From Hyaloscypha bicolor E (taxonomy: Eukaryota; Ascomycota; Leotiomycetes; Helotiales; Hyaloscyphaceae): a stretch of 64,000 nt of DNA. Under the pieces are notes generated by a model. That model saw nothing but the letters and a program-made list of their open reading frames with translations. It did not search any database and was not told the origin of the DNA. Position numbers and translations under genes: made by a program. This document shows, in pieces, positions 25,003 through 35,950 of this stretch (the first letter of the stretch is position 1; each line of letters begins with the position of its first letter). Location: assembly GCF_002865645.1 (NCBI RefSeq), contig NW_020194552.1, forward strand, positions 992,001 through 1,056,000. The letters are read 5' to 3'.

Positions 25003-26273
25003 CTACCAAGGATAACACGACCGCTCACCCCTCACCTCGCACCACCACTGCGTCTGTTTATAGATTTCTCCCTCCGCACCACCAATCAAGATCCACCACT
25101 TTCTCAGAAACCACGGTTGCGCTTCCCAGCTCCGAATATCCCACGGCGCACCTGACCCAATTGCTGCACTCCCACCACCCAAAGATGAGCCCCAACACAC
25201 CAACCCGTCGTTCTGAAGATCATTGCACAGGTCCTCCTCGTCAATCAATGGCTCATCAACATAAGCAAGTTTGATGACCCTCTCCCTAAATGTGGGGAAA
25301 GGAAGCACGTCAATATATGGATGGTGCTTGTGCATCAGTTGCGTGGCACAGGGCCGCAAGTGCGTCTTGAGATTTGTGAACTCGCTCGCGCAAACTGTCT
25401 CGGCAGCTGATCTAGAGATGTTTTCACAGAAAAATGGTGACTCAACGTTGTCGCAGTCTGTGGGCCCGAGAGTGGTTCCTAGAGCAGCTCCATTCGCCAC
25501 GCATGCTGCGACGAATAGGATTTGCTTTATCCGGAAGTTGTTTCTGTGAATATCGGGCAGGAATGGTGCCTGCGCTTGGCTGGCGTTCTGCAATAGTAAG
25601 ATTCTGTCAGTCCGGAGTGCAGTATTGCTATTGGCGCTTCCCTCTCCATTCCCACAAGAGGAAGGGCACTCTATATCCGCTGAAGTCTCGTGTGAGAGCG
25701 CCTTTAACCCAGCTTTCAAAATGCTTTGCAGGGTTATTTTCTTCTCCAAAATATGAATTTTCGTCTTTTCGTCAGGCACAACACCCTCTTCTTCAATGAG
25801 TTGGCTGAGGATGCTGTGCTCTTGAAGACTCTCAGGGGTCAAAGGCTGATTCGTTTTTGGAAATGATTGAGGTTGCTGCGCTGTGCCCAAGAACCTGCTC
25901 GGTGACTGGCCGGGTTCGCCGAGAGAGCCCAGCATGCTCTGCGCTGCTGAATCACCTGCTACATGAGGGTGTGTAAGTGAATACTCATAAGTGCCATCTA
26001 GACCCAGCGGCGCATTGGTGCCAATGGCTACTGCAGGATCCATATCTTGACCATCCTTGCTTCCACCACCAATGCGGAAGCCGTGTGTAGACGTTGCAAT
26101 ATCCTGCAGGGCCTGCAGATTCCTTTTCTGACGCTCCCCTAAACTCATAAAGTCAGCATTACACTGTCGGCAACTGCGGCACCGTTTGCCTTACGGTAAT
26201 TTTTCTGGGCTTGCTTATTTTGCGAGCGCCGCCGATCAGAAATTTGCTTTTTAGGCCCCTTTTCTGGTGGCAT
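25003..26273 (-). CDS. bZIP transcription factor with C-terminal DUF3425
   Basis: Exons 26273-26195 and 26138-25003 give 404 residues. Residues 12-28 read SDRRRSQNKQAQKNYRE across the splice junction, an AP-1-type basic region with the N-x2-A-Q-x2-Y-R pattern that contacts DNA. The leucine heptads that should follow are poor (ERQKRNLQALQDI, then Gly-rich sequence), so dimerisation may be weak or through another surface. The last 150 residues match DUF3425: LPFPTFRERVIKLAYVDEP, EEDLCNDLQNDGLVCWGSS, PWDIRSWEAQPWFLRKWW, QTQWWCEVRGE. Genes with this pairing are abundant in Pezizomycotina, often near metabolic clusters. The protein is presumably nuclear. Its target genes are unknown; the adjacent aldo/keto reductase is a candidate by position only. 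Confidence 0.85.
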
Positions 26274-26756
26274 GATTATGGTTATTCTTTGGCAGAAAGA
26301 GAGCGCATTGCGGGCTCATGCAATGATGTTGAGCTGGCTAAGCAGGTCATACTTTGTTGCGTGGTGAAGAGGTGACGTTGTGAGTAAGCTTCAGATGCTG
26401 CTCACGGGAGCATGCATTAGCCCCGGATTACTGTAAGCGAGGCAGTGCCTTGCTCCCCTGTTACGCACGCGTGATGCTTGTGTGCCTATCCACGAAATAG
26501 CTAATGACATCCACTGCAGTTAGAGACACCCAGTGAGTATGAGCCTACCCGATCCAAGTATAACTTGAGCACAAGTTTGAGCTCCGAGATATAGAGTTGT
26601 TGAACTAGCTAAAGCAATATAGCTAGGGTCACGTGCTTGCAATGTAAACCAAGTAAAACGTACTGAATTGACTGCTGTTCTACAGTGGTAAGTAGCCCGT
26701 ATATATAGCCCTGAACCCCCTAAGTCACATGTACTAAATCCCTATGCCAGCTGAAC
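26274..26756. other. Intergenic region upstream of the bZIP gene
   Basis: This is the probable promoter of the minus-strand bZIP gene. It ends at a minisatellite. A CAGTGGTAA motif at 26683 resembles the CAGTGGTAA at 63984, near a related repeat; otherwise nothing is recognised. Confidence 0.3.
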
Positions 26757-26945
26757 CGATTACAGCTATACAGGGTATTCCAGCCGTACATGGTATTCCA
26801 GCTATACAGGGTATTCCAGCCGTACAGGGTATTCCAGCTATACAGGGTATTCCAGCCGTACAGGGTATTCCAGCTGTACAGGGTATTCCAGCCGTACAGG
26901 GTATTCCAGCTATACAGGGTATTCCAGCTGGACAGGGTATTAAGC
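26757..26945. repeat. 18-bp minisatellite, about 10 units
   Basis: The unit is close to ACAGGGTATTCCAGCYRT, repeated head to tail about ten times with few substitutions (C/T and A/G at two positions). Because 18 is a multiple of three, both strands stay open across it (GIPAxQ hexapeptides on plus, CTAGIP on minus), which should not be taken as a gene. It is followed at 26991-27013 by a perfect 11-bp inverted repeat. Confidence 0.9.
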
Positions 26946-26990
26946 TAGTGCACAGCCCCATGGCGTTCGGTTCCAGGGCTTACTAAGCCT

Positions 26991-27013
26991 ATTAGGGGCC
27001 TCAGGCCCCTAAT
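26991..27013. repeat. Perfect 11-bp inverted repeat (hairpin) next to minisatellite
   Basis: ATTAGGGGCCT and AGGCCCCTAAT flank a single C. The palindrome could form a hairpin in single strands. The same AATAGGGGCC string ends the window at 63991-64000, also just after a minisatellite. Confidence 0.8.
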
Positions 27014-27491
27014 TTCAACAAGAGTCAAGGGTGTTTTTGATCACGTGATGCACTGCCACTTTCTTGCCGATGAACACTTGCCTGGACTTTTGTTTGACCA
27101 GATACACACTATGCTTAAACTAAAATTTCAAATCGTTCCTATCCGAACTTTCCTTCTTTTCAGATAACTAGATGATTATCTTATCGTTCTCTATCTTGCA
27201 AGATAGACATTCAGAAAAATCATGGGTGTCTCCCTTTAGCACCGTCGAGAAACAAAATCGAAGAACATTCCTTTTACTCGAACAAGGATTAAGCATTTCT
27301 CTCCCAGTATACATATATCATATAGCCAAATCTAACGAATGCAAGCCAACACCAGAAGTAAAACGAAGACGATACAGTCTTGACCCGACAAATCTATTTT
27401 GAGTACCAGAACACCCTCCAACTAAGACATTAAGGACATCCGCCCGTCTAGTAACAGAACAATGAACCTCAACTCCGCAAAAAATTTCCGA
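27014..27491. other. No supported gene (0.48 kb)
   Basis: AT-leaning spacer downstream of the rhodopsin-domain gene, probably including its 3' untranslated region. Nothing else is visible. Confidence 0.4.
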
Positions 27492-28973
27492 CTATAAGGG
27501 AACATCTTTCGGTAAATCTTTCTTCGCAACCATAGCCTTGTGCGGCACCTGCAAAGCTTCCAAAGTAACAGAGTTTGATGTGATGACATCTTTACCGTAC
27601 TCATCTGTAGTAAGCGAGGCATTGGTTAACAGAGTCGTCATATGTAGACTACTGTCACTTCCCGGCTGTCCACTATCCTGAGTTTGAAAAGTGCTAGGCC
27701 ACTGCACAGACTGCTGCTGAGGACTTTGAGGATCCCTCGTCGAGAACACAGGGTCGTCATTGAACGTTTCAGGGCAGTGGTGCTTTGCTATCGTTTTCAA
27801 GGAAGGTAAGCAAGCACAGATAATCCCGATATTCAACTCAGCGATACTTTAACGAAGTAAGTGGGTTTTTAGCAGGCGGAAGAAAGGGCAAGAACTGCTT
27901 ACGCCCATACGTATCCTTCACTTCCTGTCCAAGTCAAGTCTGTATTCGCCATTGCTTCGGGGATCTTTGCGAGTCTGACAGTGCTCACAACGCAGACACC
28001 AAGGAAATCAGTGAAAACACAGAACATCCGAGGAACGATAATACTTACAACGGCCCTGTCATAAGAATAAGAGTAACTCTAATTTTCTGCTTCCTCGGCA
28101 GACGAAGAGGTCTCAGAACCCAGATTGGAAGAAGGAGCATCACCACATCCGTCGTAACATTTACCACTCCTCCGACAAGGAACGCAACTTTGAAGTCCAA
28201 GCATTTGCCGTGGACAGTGAGGTCCCAATATGCGTTAATCGGTCGGCACATGAAAAGCCATGTGAAGGCCCCGAAGAGACAGTAGCCGCATGCAACGAAC
28301 AGGACAAGGCAGGTTACGATTTTGAAAGCCCTCGATGATGCTAATCGGAGGTAGAATAGCAGGATGGAAGCCTTGATGAGCAAAGTGGCAAGACCGAGGG
28401 TTAGAGAGCCGAAAATACCACCCCACTGGTGCGTGGGATCAGATATGATGTCTACAGACGGAAGATTGGCAGAGAGGGGAATACACTCACGAAGAAATAG
28501 GTTTCGAACTTAGGTAGCGGAATATCCCAAATATGGTTCCCAGACCCATTTCTGGTTTCTGGGAAGCCTTAGCCAAATTAGTGGCCTTGAGAAATACTGG
28601 GGACTCACGAAGCATTTGCATAATAGAAAACACAAGCGTAAATGGCTGCAAGGAAACGACTTTGGTTAACTCGCTGTGCGAGGGCATGAGAGGATAGCAA
28701 GAGCCTACCACAGCCAGAGCTATCATGTCTATGTATCAAAATTAGTTGAATATTCTTGTTCGTGAGTTGAGAGCTAGACGTACAATCGTCACAATGAATT
28801 TTCTTGAGTAGAGCATACTTCGCATACAGCCGTGCCCCTAAGAACGGAAACATGAGCAGAGGCAATACAACCCCAGCGACTATGATTTGTTTGCCATTGA
28901 AGTCGGGGTTGACGAAGTTGGGGGTAACTCCTGGTGGGGGAGGAAACGCGGTGATGATCCTCGTTGAGTTCAT
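27492..28973 (-). CDS. Rhodopsin-domain integral membrane protein (fungal PTH11/SAT5-like)
   Basis: Seven exons fit: 28973-28784, 28728-28709, 28673-28609, 28551-28491, 28425-28049, 27983-27903 and 27846-27492, totalling 382 residues. The protein has about seven hydrophobic segments, starting with IIVAGVVLPLLMFPFLGARL. Family landmarks follow in order: HCDDY, GSGNHIWDIPLPKFE, KASILLFYLRL, FMCRPINAYWD with the paired Cys of GKCLDF, NVTTDVVMLLLPIWVL, LPRKQKIRV, and ELNIGIICACLPSLK before a long polar tail. Such proteins are common in plant-associated ascomycetes; some are orphan receptors, but most have no known ligand. The only in-frame solution between exons 2 and 3 needs a 35-nt intron (28708-28674), unusually short, so that junction could instead mark a frame defect. 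The other introns are ordinary. Confidence 0.8.
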
Positions 28974-31178
28974 TGTGTGAATGACCCCAAAAACTTGAAA
29001 CGGAGTCCATGAACGAAGGTTGCACTGGCTACCGTGGAGATCGGAAAGAAGGTTGTCCTCTTCCGGCACTTCGTTGCAGGGGTGTTGTCGATCTGGTTTC
29101 CATCTTGAGATCGTCCGGGGAGGAGAAATAACCCTCCCAAATGTTATTTGTCAAGGAGAGAGTCTCCACACTGGCGGAATTCCTCCAAGGCGGGGTCTCA
29201 GCCTCCTTTTTGATGGCCCAAAAGTCAGAGTGCAGTGAAATTTAGCCAAGCTTCTCCGTTCCAATCGGATTCAAAGGGTTGACCATGTCTCACGCCACAG
29301 CAGTTGGCGGGAAAACCACATGGCAACCACACTGGGTCAAAGCGGCCTCAAGGATCATCCTTCCAAATACCTCTTTACTTCGTGATCCCGCATTTATACA
29401 ACAGAATAGAACGCAGTAGCAGGAGGAACAAAACCTCGAGAGAAGAAGCAAAGAGTATTGTCATTGTCCCCAAGCACCATGTCGGCCACTCGACTACAAG
29501 AGCCAGTGGTTGGAACCGGGGGGCAGCATGCGGTGTGGAAGTATCTCCTGAAAACTTCCACAAGGAGAAGAAGGTAGCACACCCTGACACACTCTGTTTC
29601 ATGAGGTCATATCCACCAGGTTCGGCGATGATCTACGATTTCGCGAATCGATCCGGATTGGTACTAGTATCGATTTGTATCGGTCTAGATCAATCCTGGA
29701 TTGATCCAGAAAAATCCTTGGCGAACCTCTACGCAGTACCTACTCTATTTAAAGTATAAATTGTATTCTAAAAATAACTTTTGAATAGAAAAAGAAGCTA
29801 AGTACTATAACTAGGAATATTACCTTAATAATTCCAAACACTTTTAGAATTTTTTCAACTACTTTTTAAAAAGTCTTAATTTTTGGTATTCTATGAGTAA
29901 GTAAGCCTTTCGAACCAGAAGTACCTCTTGTATAAATTTACTATAGAGAGTACTTCCGTAGGACCGATACTAGATTAATCTAATATTAGTCCTTATAATA
30001 CTAACTAATACCCGCCCCTAAATAGATGTAATAGTGGGTCCCCGCAAAACCAGCCCGGCACGGTCCAATTGCCATACAAAAAGAACCCTACACTTTGACC
30101 CACTGTTACATTTAACTGCTGGGGAGTACGAGCCAGGATCAATCCTAGATCGATCTCGCACGGATCATCGCCGAGCCTCATATTCACTGTCTTACAGAAT
30201 TCCAAATCCTAGTGTGGCTTCCCCCCGGGAAACCACCGCTGCAGCACCAATCTCCACTAATTGAGCCACAACCTCCCCACTCAACATCAACACTTTTCAA
30301 ATTTCTCATCGTATTGCTCCCCCTTTGTGTCTCTTTCGTCTCCTTTCTTGCGCTTGTGCCGTTTTCTAAGATGGGGGAGAATTCTAATAATTTCAGGGCA
30401 GGATTATTCTTGATGGCATGGTGCTGTTTCCTGCCCTCGGGCTCCAATTGTTTTACCCATTCTCCGTGACTGACAGCTTGAGATGGTCTCTCGGCTCGCG
30501 CTCTCTCTGGTCATTAGCACTCTCTCGACAGGAATAGTATTCTTGGATAACACAAACAGATTTTCTCGATTTAACTCCTTCCGATCGGCCAGGTGTGCTG
30601 TACTTTGTGCATGCCACCTCTTCCATCTCCGAATGACTTCAATCCATGTCAGCGATGATCCTCCAGCAAGCCAACTGGCATCCAAGTAGCCTCAACTTGA
30701 CGTCAAAGATGACCTGAGAAAGCACCAGAAACTTGGGACTCGCGATGGGCTGTGAAGCATCCTGTCAGCCAAGCCATATCAAATTGAAATGGGATCAAAT
30801 CATCAAACCGAAGGGACCGACTCCTCATTATTCCAAGCTCCCCTACTCCAACTTCGCCGATTACCCAAACTTTCCAGCTTTCAATCCGCACTCTAAACTC
30901 TCAATTTCTTCCTAGCTGCATCAAGAAGCCTTTCCTAAATCCAATTCGATTCGTTGTGCCATGTGTCAATAGAATGCTTTCGCTCGTTACCATCGGCTCA
31001 TGGGCGGCGAACCGCGAGGATTGTTCGACACGCCAGAGTTTTGAGTATAGCGATCCTGGATATAAGGAATTTTGATGGTGGGTCAGTAGACGGTGCGGAG
31101 AGGTTGAGATTGAGAGTGCCATCGATGCGCGACATGAAAAAGAGGGGTGAGAATTACGTGTCTCTGAATTATTCTCAT
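28974..31178. other. Gene-free 2.2 kb with AT-rich core
   Basis: No open frame here (for example 29304-29759 or 30212-30469) has a recognisable domain. Base composition drops to strongly AT between about 29750 and 30010. That core is flanked by a weak inverted repeat (TCGGCGATGATC near 29622 and its complement near 30171), suggesting an old, decayed transposon of about 0.57 kb. Confidence 0.4.
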
Positions 31179-33807
31179 TTATCTGTATAAGTCTGAGTAG
31201 TTGAAACTGATACCCGTCATACCACTCTCGGTATAGGTCACTCCGAATTGATTCGAGCTCTTGCAGTCCTCCATTAGCTCATCGTCATCCATAGCCTTAC
31301 TTTTATTCCTTTCGAGGACCAAATCATGCTGGTTGACATCGAAACTCATAGCACTGTTGATATCAGATATCTGCCGGACGGAAAATTCAGCAGGTCTACT
31401 GAACAGGATTTCCAGTCTGCCTATTTCACGTGCCTTCTTAGAAGATACGTATTGATCATAGGGCAACGGAATGTCGTTCAGGAGGTCTATCAAGTCCGCA
31501 ACATGTGCGGGAAAACTCATGCTCGCCTTATAATAATAGTTCGCAAGATGTGCGTATGTATCATGAAGTTCTGATAAAAGCTCTGCATAACATTTCCTCC
31601 TCTTAAGATATAAACAATATTGCTTTGAGATCTCAATTTTCCGCTGATCTCCGGGATGACCGAGAAGTTCCAAGCTCTGGGAACTTCGAAGAGCAGCAAA
31701 GAATGTTTCAGCTTCATAAAACCACCCTGCGGTTGCGCATGCGGAGGCCAGCTCCGTGACTAAAGGCTCGACAAAGACATAAACTGTGATGTCTTTGCCA
31801 AAAGGGTCGAAATGAGCATACAGTTTGTTAATCACTAATCCCAGTGTGCTTAGTTCGCCTTCGAATGAGCTTTTGGTTCGCCGTAAATAGATCGTGATTT
31901 GCCTAAGTTCCAAGATGCTGAAATCGTCGTCGTGTGATTTGCTTGCTTCTAGAAGCCTCCTCAAAACGCACACAAATGAAAGTAAACCGAAACGAAACCC
32001 TCGGTTCTCGCAGCTTTCTGAAGTCGTCGGATCTTCTTGCCTTGTTTCAAAAAACGAAGGCAAAGCTCGAAGGATAGGCAAGTTGATACCGGGATCATTA
32101 AGAGCAATAATGACTTGCTCAAGATCCAATCTTCTAAAGATGCCTCGATATTCCCCAGAAAGAGTCTTCATGGCCACCAAAATCATTGAACAGATCACTG
32201 TAGTCGACGAGGAAGCCCGAATCAAGCTCTCCAGGTGTTGTGACGTCAGCGTCACATGACCTGGCCCTAGCCCTAGCGTGGCACCCTGTACTTAGCTCGA
32301 GCTCCCCGCTCCTCCTCTCTTCTCTCCTTAGACGCACATACACACCCAAAAAGAGCTGTTTACCAGACCAGGTCTTTAGCCCAGGGACGTGATACCAGGA
32401 GATCTAAGCAGATACAAGCGGCGCTTGGAACCTCATATGTAGGGCAATAATTGAGGCATTGGGTCAGTCCCAGCACGGCCACCCGAAGGAACGGTTCGGT
32501 TTGGCTACCTCTGTTGGTAATGTACTTGTTAATAGCACTGCAGTACTCTCTCTGGGCTTGGCATCGCTCCTCACGTTCGATTGGATCTTCATATGTGGAT
32601 TCCTTTTCTTCTGTCTGATCAAGCACAGGTTCGCTCTCGTGCTCGCGGTTTATGAAAATGAACTCATCATCGTCGGAAGGAAACGAAACAGTCGCCATTA
32701 CCGGAGAGCTGACAGACTCTTGCACGTCCCCGCTAAAGATGTCGTATGTCGATAGCCTTGAAGGTTGGTAAGTTGTTGCAGAAGGGAGTACCGGCGCATG
32801 TTCGTCCAAAGTACTATTTCTGATGCTGAGCGCTGGCACGGAACTCCCTGGATTGGGGCTGTGTCGCACAAGGCTGGCGGCATAGAGGTGGTTTGCTGAG
32901 TCTGGGTCTTCTACCAGAGGCTCTAGCGAGGGTTTCCCACTAGCTGTAGGCAGACCACTTCCATGTTCCGATGATGCTGATGGACTATCGCTAATGAGAA
33001 AGGGTTGTGGCGTCTCATATGATATGTGCTGAGGCGTCGCTGTCGACGAAGCGTTATTCTGGACGGAAACTTCGTTCTCCGAGCCTGCTTGTAATGGCTT
33101 AAGCAATGGTTGAAAGGTTTCGGGATCAAACATGGGCACCTCCTCTGATGCGGTTGGTAATACATCAGGCTGGCGATGTTGGTAAGGATCCATGAGAGAC
33201 AGGGCTTGGAAAGCGAGCCCGGGTATTGACGAGCCTGGTGTAGGTGATCGAACAAACTGAGGAGTATACACACTGAAGACTGGAGATGGGGCTATATCCG
33301 TTCAGTTAATACATATTTTTGTCAGCCACAGTGTTTGATCACGTACCATTGACAGGACTGGTCATTGAAAGTAATTGTTCTTCGGAGATGGCGTTTCTTT
33401 GGAGATAACGATCGATCTTTCTGTCATCAACCGGCTTTCTGTTCACCCGGAATGAGCTCTTCTTGTTTTCGAGGGCGCGCTTCGCCTTGGTACGAGCGAG
33501 CGCTATCATGGTGTCTCCCTTCAGATTCTTGACATCGAAACCCCAGTTTGTGAGCCGACTCTTGAGTTGCTTCTCACTATGTACAAAGTTACTATTGGCT
33601 TTCATATTGGGACGTTTTGAGCCAATCTTACGTTGCAGTGAAACCATAGTCATGGCTAAGTGACTGGATGACCTCCTTGAGAGGTTTGTTCTCGGCCAGA
33701 TATAGACGTTCAATATTGGCCTTCTGCACTTCCCATTCTTCAGCAGAGTATCTGTGAGTTTTGACCTTTTCGCTTGGAGGTGGTGCCGAATGCGCGAATG
33801 AAGCCAT
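31179..33807 (-). CDS. Clr5-domain protein, paralogue 1
   Basis: Exons 33807-33632, 33576-33347, 33291-32364 and 32226-31179 close in frame to 793 residues. The N-terminus is a Clr5 domain split by an intron: EEWEVQKANIERLYLAENKP, LKEVIQSLSHDYGF, then KQLKSRLTNWGFDVKNLKG. A Ser/Pro-rich, probably disordered region of about 300 residues follows (SPTPGSS, SENEVSVQNN). The last 350 residues are predicted mostly helical (FVEPLVTELASACATAGWFY, EAETFFAALRSS). The C-terminus is FGVTYTES-GM-TGISFNYSDLYR, shared almost exactly with the paralogue at 49122-51705. The Clr5 name derives from a fission-yeast silencing factor; the molecular role is unknown, with DNA or chromatin binding suspected. The last intron (32363-32227) has weak boundaries. 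Confidence 0.8.
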
Positions 33808-34588
33808 CGTTGAGTTCGGAAATTCACAGTTAATGGCTAGCAAGTTGAGATTTTGTGGGTGAGCCCGACTTCTTATGTTACTCGGCGAAATCGTCAATTC
33901 AACCCTGCATATAAAATCCAGGCCCTTTGTGGCTTCGCTTCAATGCGTGTTCCCGCGTCACATGCACTGTGAATCAGTTCATTGGATAGCCCAAAGTTCC
34001 AAAGCGATGTGGCGTCAGCCAAGCATCACCATTCGCCCTTCTCGTTTGGAACTTTTGGCAAGCGAGGCAACCTCCAATCACCAGTTCCACAGAATTCGAA
34101 GCCACGGCTCCCGCACAGCCTTGTGTTACCCTCGCGCTCAGACTCGATCGCGGGCGCTGATCGGGAAATGCCAATATTCCTGACTTGACTGGTTGCAGGA
34201 AAAGAACTTCTGCTAAGCGAGACCTGGCCTGCTCCTCATAGGTAAAACTGCTAATATGCGGGTTAAGGAGATCTTTTCTGGATGGTTATTGCTCAAATTC
34301 CACACGCAAGCAGCTCCCTTCATTCATATCACAACTTTCTTGATTTGACCAAATTGTTAGCCAGCTTCAAACTGCAGAAATCGAGACAAGTCCGCTGAAG
34401 AAACCCAAAATAATCAGTGTGCCCCGAAACCCCCTATATGCTATCATCTCCTGTGGTAATAATAATCCTTGTGCCATCGACTTGCACAAATCCTAATACC
34501 ACGCCTTTCTCTCCATCGCCTCCTTTTTCAACCACTCTGCGTCTCTCCCGACTGGAATGCAACCGCTTGAAGCACAACTGGATGGATC
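33808..34588. other. Divergent intergenic region (0.78 kb)
   Basis: Upstream region of the minus-strand Clr5 gene and the plus-strand small membrane protein gene. Short frames in 33875-34183 overlap on both strands and look non-coding. Confidence 0.35.
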
Positions 34589-34911
34589 ATGCCCTCCTCC
34601 GATACAATCATCTCCCTCGCAATTGGTTTTGGGGGGTTACTTGTCGCCATTTTGGGCATCTGGATCGCATATCTGAGTCTTAAAGCTGTGAAATCCAATT
34701 GGAATCCAAGTTTGAGACCTAAGAACTATTCCTTTTAACATTTTGCTGAAATATAACAGACACGAACACTTCGGACTACCGTCGGAACGAGACAATCGAC
34801 TTGGAACGGTCAACAGAGCTACCAACCGTACGTCCCACAGTGCATCTCTCTTGGCCGCAAGAGTCCGGACATTTGGATAACAGTGCGGGCCGTTCGTATA
34901 CTTGGAGCTGA
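34589..34911 (+). CDS. Small single-pass membrane protein (90 aa)
   Basis: A start codon at 34589 opens MPSSDTIISLAIGFGG then LLVAILGIWIAYLSL, a clean 20-25 residue transmembrane helix near the N-terminus, followed by a basic/polar segment (KAVKSNWNP). Exon 1 (34589-34709) and exon 2 (34760-34911) join across a 50-nt GT-AG intron with a TGCTGAA branch-like site. The continuation is a polar tail (TSDYRRNETIDLERSTELP) ending in GRSYTWS. Without splicing the frame would stop after 49 residues. Short fungal proteins of this layout (N-terminal helix, charged tail) are frequent but unnamed. The splice choice rests on the sensible composition of the tail, so the exact C-terminus is uncertain. Confidence 0.45.
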
Positions 34912-35950
34912 GGAGGAGAAACTTGGGCTTGCGGCTTGATCTGAGAGGAAATATGGGTTGGGGAATCCCTTTGAGGAGAGATTGTTGTAGGAACGGTTCA
35001 CTGTCGAAATGGACCTGTTCTTGACTCATATTCTATTCTCCACTCATTCCCGCTTTCATCCCATCTCGTCCCCAACATACTCAGTCAATACTCCGCCATC
35101 TCTCCCATCTCTTCCTTCTCTCATCTCTCCCATCTTCCTCCTCTTCCCGCAATCAAACCCACCAAACAACCATTCCACTCCCCCAGCATCCCCAGCACCA
35201 ATTGCAACCCCCGATTCCTCAAACACAGCCCAACACTCCTTTACTACTTCTCTTCCCCACTTCCCTGTCCTCTCCCACGTCCTAGCATCATATTTTCACA
35301 CTCCGAATATTCAACACCTCCTTGGGTATATGTATCGCAGTGGGCAAAATTAAAGCATGTTACGACGGGAGGTGTGGTTATCTTTGAAGTGTTTCACTTT
35401 GATGTCCGTTCTGAGGCGGTGAACAAGATATCGATAGCACCGCGAGAATTGTCCCGCCTTTCCTTATCTTTAATCAGCCTGCCATGTTGTTGTTTTTTTG
35501 GAAAGGGGAAATCGTGCTTGGTTCTGGTTTCCGAATCAAAAATCTTTCCATTCAAATTGCTGAAACTTGCGAGATCGAGATTCAGGTGTGACGCTGAAGG
35601 ATGGAGGTCTTGCATGAGCCACCACCAACATCGCCAACATCGCTACATGTTCGGCGACCATGTTAAATTCGAAACCAGCGGTTGAAGACGATCACTCCAC
35701 GCGAATTGAGGTCACAACAGAGAAGAAGTATGCAAGGAAGCTCTGGCCTTACGAGTAACACTGTCAAAGAGCATTCCATGACAGGATAATGATGGCGAAA
35801 CTCAATCTCAAACCCAGACAGTCTTCAATCTGCTAATCAACGTGAGCAAATCCGTGGCGACAAAGGAAAAGGAACAGATAAAGCCTCCAGACAATCTAAT
35901 GATACCAATCCAGCTACCGCGCACCAAATCAATAACCACGGTCATGATGC
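34912..35950. other. No supported gene (1.04 kb)
   Basis: Pyrimidine-rich and low-complexity stretches (35040-35230) give open frames such as 35009-35353 that are Ser/Pro-rich by composition only. I see no domain, RNA gene or repeat. Confidence 0.4.

Noticed and set aside
26734..26986. Open frames on both strands encoding GIPAxQ or CTAGIP repeats
   Set aside because: They exist only because the 18-bp minisatellite unit is a multiple of three; there is no promoter, splice structure or flanking coding sequence.
29304..29759. 151-codon plus-strand frame
   Set aside because: Composition is random, no domain is visible, and it runs into the AT-rich decayed core.
32227..32363. Treating the two halves of Clr5 paralogue 1 as separate genes
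   Set aside because: A 137-nt GT-AG intron joins them in the correct phase, and paralogue 2 has the same domain order.
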